From Phycisphaerae bacterium (lineage in GTDB: Bacteria; Planctomycetota; Phycisphaerae; WQYP01): a DNA stretch of 5,954 nucleotides. Shown here piece by piece: positions 5,476 to 5,954 of this stretch. Under the pieces are notes generated by a model that worked only from the letters and a program-made list of their open reading frames with translations, had not been told where the DNA came from and did not search any database. Each line of letters opens with the position of its first letter. Position 1 is the stretch's first letter. Location of the stretch: NCBI GenBank assembly GCA_013044065.1, contig JABEVA010000177.1:1-5954 (forward strand), in the 5' to 3' direction. The position numbers and the translations under genes are program-made.

Positions 5476-5594
5476 AATGGGGCCGCGGCGGCGAGCCAAG
5501 GCCTGCCGCCGCGGAAAACTTCGCGCTTGCGCGCTGATGACCGCCAAAAACAACGCTTCAATGGGGCCGTCCCGGCCGAATCGGAACGGAAAAA
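5473..5594. repeat. two related hairpin repeats with 37-bp gap (CRISPR-like remnant?)
   Basis: Two units share the opening TTCAATGGGGCCG (5473-5485 and 5557-5569) and the ending CGGAAAA. Between these each carries a different inverted repeat. Unit 1 (5473-5519) has CCGCGGCGGC paired with GCCGCCGCGG around 12 bases. Unit 2 (5557-5594) has CCGTCCCG paired with CGGAACGG, with one mismatch. The 37-bp gap is unrelated sequence. The layout, with conserved ends, a variable but self-complementary middle and a spacer-sized gap, resembles palindromic CRISPR repeats. However, the units differ in length and sequence and there are only two, so no array is claimed. No cas gene is visible. Confidence 0.4.
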
Positions 5595-5640
5595 TGTCGG
5601 CGGCGTCACACTCCTTCATCGGCAAACATAATATAATAAG

Positions 5641-5808
5641 CTCCCGGTGGTATGATGCAGAGGCCTTGTGGGCCTTGATGGCCGAGCCGGCGCTGGTGGA
5701 ATAAACTCTACCATGAATGCCCCGGCCAAGCCTGTGCCTGATTTCAAGACCATGGTGGGCGACATAGGCGCTGGCGCGATCTTCCGATGATTTTGGAGTG
5801 TCATTCAT
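5641..5808 (-). pseudogene. truncated protein-kinase-like N-terminus
   Basis: From the ATG at 5808 the minus strand encodes MNDTPKSSEDRASAYVAHHG, then LEIRHRLGRGIHGRVYSTSA, then GSAIKAHKASASYHRE. Residues 28-35 (GRGIHGRV) fit the GxGxxGxV glycine-rich loop, and AIK (43-45) fits the beta-3 lysine motif of the protein kinase fold. An in-frame TGA two codons upstream fixes this start, and GAGG on the minus strand lies eight bases before the ATG. After residue 56 the kinase likeness ends. The frame stays open to 5347 but passes through AT-rich DNA and the hairpin repeats, with no HRD, DFG or other catalytic-lobe motif. I infer a gene cut off near 5640. A short functional ORF or chance resemblance is possible. 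Confidence 0.45.
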
Positions 5809-5954
5809 GATTCAGGCCTCGACTCCGGGTAGTTTTTCAGCCATCGTTCGCATGGAGCTGCACGTTGCCGGACAGCACATTGCATTAGCGCAAATGGGCG
5901 GCGGCCGGCTGCTGTTCGATCATCCGGTAGCTCTGGCCGACGAAGCCGGCGAAG
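5807..5954 (+). CDS. hypothetical small protein, 3' end off window
   Basis: The ATG at 5807 is preceded by GGAG (5795-5798) at eight bases, a good ribosome binding site. The frame reads MIQASTPGSFSAIVRMELHV, then AGQHIALAQMGGGRLLFDHP, then VALADEAGE, and runs off the window. Alternating hydrophobic residues suggest beta strands, with no signal peptide. It resembles, from memory only, small conserved proteins of planctomycetes and verrucomicrobia (pattern: MEL, LAQ-G, DPV-L, GE) of unknown function. Its start overlaps the start of the kinase-like fragment on the opposite strand (CATG, 5806-5809). Confidence 0.65.
   Translation, partial: MIQASTPGSFSAIVRMELHVAGQHIALAQMGGGRLLFDHPVALADEAGE

Noticed and set aside
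5473..5594. Calling a true CRISPR array
   Set aside because: There are only two units, of unequal length and different core sequence, and no cas gene is present; listed as a repeat instead.
5073..5609. 178-aa minus-strand ORF
   Set aside because: It is antisense to the plus gene ending at 5433 and passes through its terminator and the hairpin repeats; its Arg/Pro/Ser-rich composition is typical of a shadow frame.

Overview
The window looks like chromosomal accessory DNA from a moderately GC-rich, Gram-negative-type bacterium. The large secreted GDSL hydrolase with a long C-terminal extension, the glycosyltransferase, and the small-protein and kinase-like fragments at the right end resemble proteins I associate with the Planctomycetes-Verrucomicrobia group. 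That placement is an inference from family style, not a database result, and is low confidence.

Layout, left to right. Positions 1-156 are one copy of a hairpin-forming, transposase-less repeat (its first ~9 bases lie off the window); a second copy sits at 4288-4452. Positions 157-257 hold nothing I can call. Positions 276-517 carry two tiny ORFs overlapping at ATGA, the second with a strong ribosome binding site and one membrane helix, followed by two hairpins, the last a good Rho-independent terminator (549-585). A promoter-like pair (637-666) then opens a long leader in front of a GTG-started, exported SGNH/GDSL hydrolase (851-2257). Behind it lies a decayed antisense transposase N-terminus (2287-2430). 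A second promoter (2524-2552) precedes a polytopic GT-C (ArnT/PMT-like) glycosyltransferase ending at 4276. Repeat copy 2 begins about a dozen bases after that stop.

The right third (4453-5954) is a patchwork: an uncertain minus-strand ORF, an unrecognised plus-strand gene ending in a hairpin and a strong terminator (5446-5475), two related hairpin repeats 37 bp apart that faintly resemble CRISPR repeats, a truncated minus-strand kinase-like N-terminus, and a small plus-strand gene running off the end. The last two start on opposite strands at the same CATG.

How things fit together. The hydrolase and the glycosyltransferase appear to be separate transcription units, yet both have a similar promoter followed at once by a short hairpin and a shared ~25-nt block, GGCCGTGAACGG(C/T)TAC preceded by GAAA. 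In that block two hairpins compete for the same GGCC. The simplest reading is a common regulatory RNA leader, or a shared protein-binding site, controlling two cell-envelope carbohydrate functions. This is the most interesting lead in the window.
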